The notes under the pieces are model-generated. The model searched no databases and had not been told where the DNA came from. It was given only the letters and a program-made list of their open reading frames with translations. The position numbers and the translations under genes were made by a program. DNA of 8,219 nt from an uncultured Gammaproteobacteria bacterium (lineage in GTDB: Bacteria; Pseudomonadota; Gammaproteobacteria; GCA-002705445; GCA-002716945): assembly GCA_913043035.1 (NCBI GenBank), contig CAJWMM010000020.1, forward strand, positions 1 through 8,219, written 5' to 3'. Positions 5,624-8,219 of this stretch are shown piece after piece (position 1 is the first letter of the stretch; every line of letters starts with the position of its first letter).

Positions 5624-6538
5624 ATGAGTACGTTAACAGATAAAGATATTAAAGCCTTACAACCTAAAGATCATCACTACCGGGTTGCATTCGGAGATGG
5701 CCTTTTTCTTTGGGTATCAAGTTCAGGAAAAAAATCATGGCAGTATAGATATCATGTTTATCTCGACAACATACGCAAAGAAAAAATTTATACGATTGGA
5801 GATTTTCAGCAAATAAATCTTTCAAACGCGAGAGAAATACACTCATCACTCAGAAAGGAGGTCTTACAAGGTATTGACATTCAAGCTGTTAAAGTTGAGA
5901 AGAAAAAATCCTTCAACACTTCACTTGATCAAGATAACCAAACAGCAAGCGCTCAGCCTACTACTTCTAATAGAAGAAAATTTCTAACCAATATGACGAA
6001 AGTTATGGGAGGGGTTGGTGGAGTCTTTGCTTTAATACCCTTTTTATCTTCTATGTCACCCAGTGAGCGAGCAAAGTCTGCGGGTGCGCCAATTGAAATT
6101 GATGTTTCATCACTTCAACCTGGCTCTTATAAAGTTGTAGAATGGAGAGGCAAACCTGTGTGGGTTGTGAGACGAACTAAAAAAATGATTGATGAAACAC
6201 TTGAAGTTGATGATGTGCTCAGAGACCCTAAATCTATGGAAGAGCATCAACCTACGTATACAAAAAATAAATATAGATCCATTAATCCAGAATATCTCGT
6301 CTTATTGGGCGTTTGTACACACTTAGGTTGTTCACCATTGTACAAACCTAATCCTAAGTCTAAAGAGCTAGGCCTAGATTGGACAGGTGGTTTTTTCTGC
6401 CCTTGCCATGGATCAAAGTTTGATTTATCAGGAAGAGTTCACAAAGGTGTCCCAGCACCATACAACCTTGAGGTCCCCCCTTATTATTTTGCTTCTGATA
6501 CAAGAATAATTGTTGGCGAAGATGGAGAGAATGCATAA
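5624..6538 (+). CDS. petA: Rieske iron-sulfur subunit of cytochrome bc1 with N-terminal integrase DNA-binding domain fusion
   Basis: The 304-aa product has two unrelated parts. Residues 1 to about 94 resemble the arm-type DNA-binding (DUF4102-like) domain of P4-family integrases. A polar linker follows (about 95-115). From about 115 it is a normal-length (about 190 aa) ubiquinol-cytochrome c reductase Rieske subunit. This part has the Tat motif NRRKFLT (Arg117-Arg118), an uncleaved membrane anchor (about 125-146), and cluster boxes CTHLGC (Cys231, His233, Cys236) and CPCHGS (Cys259, Cys261, His262). The two boxes bind the 2Fe-2S centre that takes electrons from quinol. All cluster ligands are present, so the Rieske part looks functional. 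There is no in-frame ATG, GTG or TTG between 5624 and Met124 at 5993, which lies beyond the Tat arginines, so the fusion is the only ordinary product with an intact signal. The stop TAA overlaps the petB ATG by one base. Confidence 0.93.
   Translation: MSTLTDKDIKALQPKDHHYRVAFGDGLFLWVSSSGKKSWQYRYHVYLDNIRKEKIYTIGDFQQINLSNAREIHSSLRKEVLQGIDIQAVKVEKKKSFNTSLDQDNQTASAQPTTSNRRKFLTNMTKVMGGVGGVFALIPFLSSMSPSERAKSAGAPIEIDVSSLQPGSYKVVEWRGKPVWVVRRTKKMIDETLEVDDVLRDPKSMEEHQPTYTKNKYRSINPEYLVLLGVCTHLGCSPLYKPNPKSKELGLDWTGGFFCPCHGSKFDLSGRVHKGVPAPYNLEVPPYYFASDTRIIVGEDGENA
5854..5875 (+). promoter_or_regulatory. internal AAAGGAGGT with in-frame ATT, possible noncanonical start
   Basis: AAAGGAGGT (5854-5862) is a full-strength Shine-Dalgarno match inside the integrase-derived part. 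The nearest in-frame codon able to start is ATT at 5873 (Ile84), a rare initiator, 11 nt after GGAGG. Starting there would give a Rieske precursor of 221 aa, close to family length, with the Tat motif kept. The bases also simply encode RKEV, common wording in this integrase helix, so coincidence is quite possible. TTG at 5874 is out of frame and soon terminates. Confidence 0.2.
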
Positions 6539-7755
6539 TGAGTAAATTTATTTCGTGGATAGATAGGAGATTACCTGTAAGTAATTTTGTGAGAAATCAT
6601 TTATCTCAATATTACGCGCCAAAGAATTTTAACTTTTTTTATTTTTTTGGAGCATTAGCTATATTTGTTTTTATTCTTCAAATAGTTACTGGGATATTTC
6701 TGACGATTAACTATAAACCTGATGCTGATCAAGCATTTGCATCAGTTGAATATATCATGAGAGACGTTGAATGGGGATGGTTAATTAGATATATGCATTC
6801 AACTGGAGCATCTTTCTTTTTTATTATTATTTACTTGCACATGTTTCGTGCTATGTTGTATGGCTCATATAAAAATCCTAGAGAGCTACTCTGGATATTT
6901 GGCATGTTAATTTTTGTGTTGCTAATGGCTGAAGCTTTCATGGGTTATTTACTTCCATGGGGGCAAATGTCTTACTGGGGAGCTCAGGTAATAATCTCAC
7001 TTTTTGGTGCTATTCCATTTATTGGTGAATCACTTGCACTTTGGATTAGAGGTGATTATGTTATTTCTGATGCCACTTTGAATAGGTTTTTCGCATTTCA
7101 TGTGATTGCGCTCCCACTTTTACTATTTGCGCTTATTTATCTTCATTTAGCTGCACTGCATACCACTGGATCAAATAATCCTGATGGCATTGAAATTAAA
7201 GACAATAAAGATGATTCTGGCAAGCCTTTAGATGGAATCCCATTTCATCCTTACTATACAGTTAAAGATATTTTTGGATTGTCTGTATTTTTGGTGATTT
7301 TCACATTTGTTGTTTTCTTTTTACCAGAGTTTGGTGGTTATTTTCTAGAAAAAGATAATTTTGTCCCAGCAGACCCGCTCAAAACACCTGAGCACATCGT
7401 ACCTGTCTGGTACTTCACACCTTTTTATGCAATTCTTCGTGCAATCCCAGATAAATTTGGTGGGGTTCTTGCAATGGGGTTAGCAATATTTGTGCTATTC
7501 CTTTTACCTTGGATAGATAGATGTAAAGTTAAATCTTTCAGGTATAGATCATCAACTTATAAATTATTGCTGGCTTCGTTTGTAATAAGTTTCATCGGAT
7601 TGGGTGTTATAGGGATGAATCCAGCTACTCCAGTTTTAACATGGGTTGGAAGATTTTTTACTTTAGTATACTTCGGATTTTTTGTAGCTCTATATTTCTT
7701 AAGTCCTAGTGAGCAGACCAGCAAGGTACCTAAGCGGGTAGTCATGCATGAGTAG
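6538..7755 (+). CDS. petB: cytochrome b subunit of the cytochrome bc1 complex
   Basis: Integral membrane subunit holding hemes bL and bH and the Qo and Qi quinone sites. At 405 aa it is a full-length bc1-type cytochrome b (N- and C-terminal parts together, unlike split b6/subunit IV). Heme ligands are His87 and His101 (RYMHSTGASFFFIIIYLH) and His188 and His203 (FHVIALPLLLFALIYLH). The second pair is 14 residues apart (H-x14-H), where mitochondrial and alphaproteobacterial proteins have 13. GQMSYWGAQVI forms the Qo cd helix. The Qo motif reads PVWY (residues 289-292) rather than PEWY; from memory this variant is usual in beta- and gammaproteobacteria. GGAGAG at 6524-6529 is well placed 8 nt before the ATG, which overlaps the petA stop. 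Its end overlaps petC by 8 nt, so the three subunits are probably translationally coupled. Confidence 0.97.
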   Translation: MSKFISWIDRRLPVSNFVRNHLSQYYAPKNFNFFYFFGALAIFVFILQIVTGIFLTINYKPDADQAFASVEYIMRDVEWGWLIRYMHSTGASFFFIIIYLHMFRAMLYGSYKNPRELLWIFGMLIFVLLMAEAFMGYLLPWGQMSYWGAQVIISLFGAIPFIGESLALWIRGDYVISDATLNRFFAFHVIALPLLLFALIYLHLAALHTTGSNNPDGIEIKDNKDDSGKPLDGIPFHPYYTVKDIFGLSVFLVIFTFVVFFLPEFGGYFLEKDNFVPADPLKTPEHIVPVWYFTPFYAILRAIPDKFGGVLAMGLAIFVLFLLPWIDRCKVKSFRYRSSTYKLLLASFVISFIGLGVIGMNPATPVLTWVGRFFTLVYFGFFVALYFLSPSEQTSKVPKRVVMHE

Positions 7756-8219
7756 AATAATCATATCTATAATAGCTTTTTGCTTTGTAACAAACATTCA
7801 TGCAGCAGGGAGTAACACGCCTCTCAAAAAAGTTTTAGTTGATTTAAGTAATAAGCAATCTTTACAACGAGGTGCTCAAATTTACATGAATAATTGCTCT
7901 GGCTGTCATACTTTAAAGTATCAAAGATATGTAAAATTTACCGATCACCTTGGTCTTGATTCAAAAACAATTGAAAAAAACCTTATTTTCACCACAGATC
8001 TTAATGGAGAGAGGACCAAGATAGGATCTTTAATACTAAACGCAGTCAACGAAACTCACTCGAAAGAAGCTTTTGGTGTAAAGCCGCCCGATCTAACTTT
8101 AACAGCTCGTTCACGAGGATCTGATTGGATATATACATTTCTACTATCATTCTACAAAGATGAAAGTAGACCATTTGGTGCAAATAATAAATTATACCCA
8201 AATGTTAATATGCCACACG
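7748..8219 (+). CDS. petC: cytochrome c1 subunit of the bc1 complex (3' end beyond window)
   Basis: Periplasm-facing, membrane-anchored c-type heme subunit that passes electrons from the Rieske centre to soluble cytochrome c. The 157 visible codons begin at an ATG inside the end of petB (8-nt overlap, +1 frame relative to it). A Sec signal peptide is evident: MSR, a hydrophobic stretch, then NIHA|AGS, with likely cleavage near residue 19-20. The heme-binding motif is CSGCH (Cys50, Cys53, His54). Further on are FGVKPPDLTLTARSRG and DWIYTFLLSFYKD, then NVNMPH with Met155 as the probable axial heme ligand. The C-terminal transmembrane anchor, expected about 60-80 residues later, is cut off by the window edge. 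The start is fixed by the signal peptide; only a weak GGGTAG precedes it. Confidence 0.95.
   Translation, partial: MSRIIISIIAFCFVTNIHAAGSNTPLKKVLVDLSNKQSLQRGAQIYMNNCSGCHTLKYQRYVKFTDHLGLDSKTIEKNLIFTTDLNGERTKIGSLILNAVNETHSKEAFGVKPPDLTLTARSRGSDWIYTFLLSFYKDESRPFGANNKLYPNVNMPH

Larger units (their letters stand above)
5509..5905 (+). mobile_element. remnant of an integrated element: repeats plus 5' end of a tyrosine-recombinase gene
   Basis: This stretch combines the TTACCCACA repeats with about 94 codons of integrase-like sequence (5624-5905). The encoded peptide has the usual layout of the arm-type DNA-binding domain: LTDKDIKALQPK at the start, then VAFGDGLFLWVSSSGKKSWQYRY, a KIYTIGDF strand, LSNAREIHSSLRKEVLQGID, and a lysine-rich tail. 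The core-binding and catalytic domains (R..HxxR..Y) are entirely absent. The sequence passes straight into the Rieske protein. The best explanation is deletion of an element once inserted beside petA. The 3' limit is approximate because the linker between the two parts belongs clearly to neither. Confidence 0.7.

Noticed and set aside
5924..5933. 10-bp palindrome CTTGATCAAG in the linker between integrase-like and Rieske parts, considered as a recombination crossover or att core
   Set aside because: Short, AT-rich, and no second copy found in the window; it encodes ordinary linker residues, so chance is the simpler explanation.

Overview
The window is AT-rich, densely packed bacterial chromosome. 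Gene content and order point to a gammaproteobacterium: murA, hisG and hisD, then a single-PDZ DegS/AlgW-type protease, then petABC. This is close to the order I recall from many gammaproteobacteria outside the enteric group. The short HisG, the PVWY variant of the cytochrome b Qo motif and the compact junctions (stop-start overlaps or gaps of 2-8 nt) fit that reading. Low GC and tight packing suggest a small-genome marine or symbiotic lineage, but I cannot name one from this window.

Layout. Positions 77-4324 (+) read as one operon-like run: murA (peptidoglycan precursor), hisG (short form), an AroG-like DAHP synthase, and hisD. The DAHP synthase sits between two histidine genes, and no hisC follows hisD. 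A convergent DegS-like periplasmic protease (4317-5378, -) overlaps the end of hisD by 8 nt. A 245-bp divergent intergenic region (5379-5623) carries a plausible promoter in each direction and a cluster of TTACCCACA repeats. The cytochrome bc1 operon follows on the + strand: petA (5624-6538), petB (6538-7755) and petC (7748 to the window end, incomplete).

The outstanding feature is petA. Its reading frame encodes a complete Rieske iron-sulfur protein with Tat motif, membrane anchor and both cluster-binding boxes. It is preceded in frame by about 90 residues that look like the N-terminal arm-type DNA-binding domain (DUF4102-like) of a tyrosine recombinase of the P4 or genomic-island kind. No ATG, GTG or TTG lies in frame between the first codon and a Met past the Tat arginines, so with ordinary start codons the Rieske protein can only be made as this fusion. 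The repeats just upstream look like the arm-type sites such integrases bind. The simplest reading is that a mobile element once sat next to petA and was lost by deletion. Its integrase 5' end, and possibly its promoter and binding sites, stayed behind as the new 5' end of the respiratory operon.

If the fusion is translated, a DNA-binding domain would sit on the cytoplasmic end of the Rieske membrane anchor, inside the bc1 complex, next to its own candidate binding sites. Whether that domain is a passive relic or has been recruited as a regulator cannot be decided from the sequence alone.
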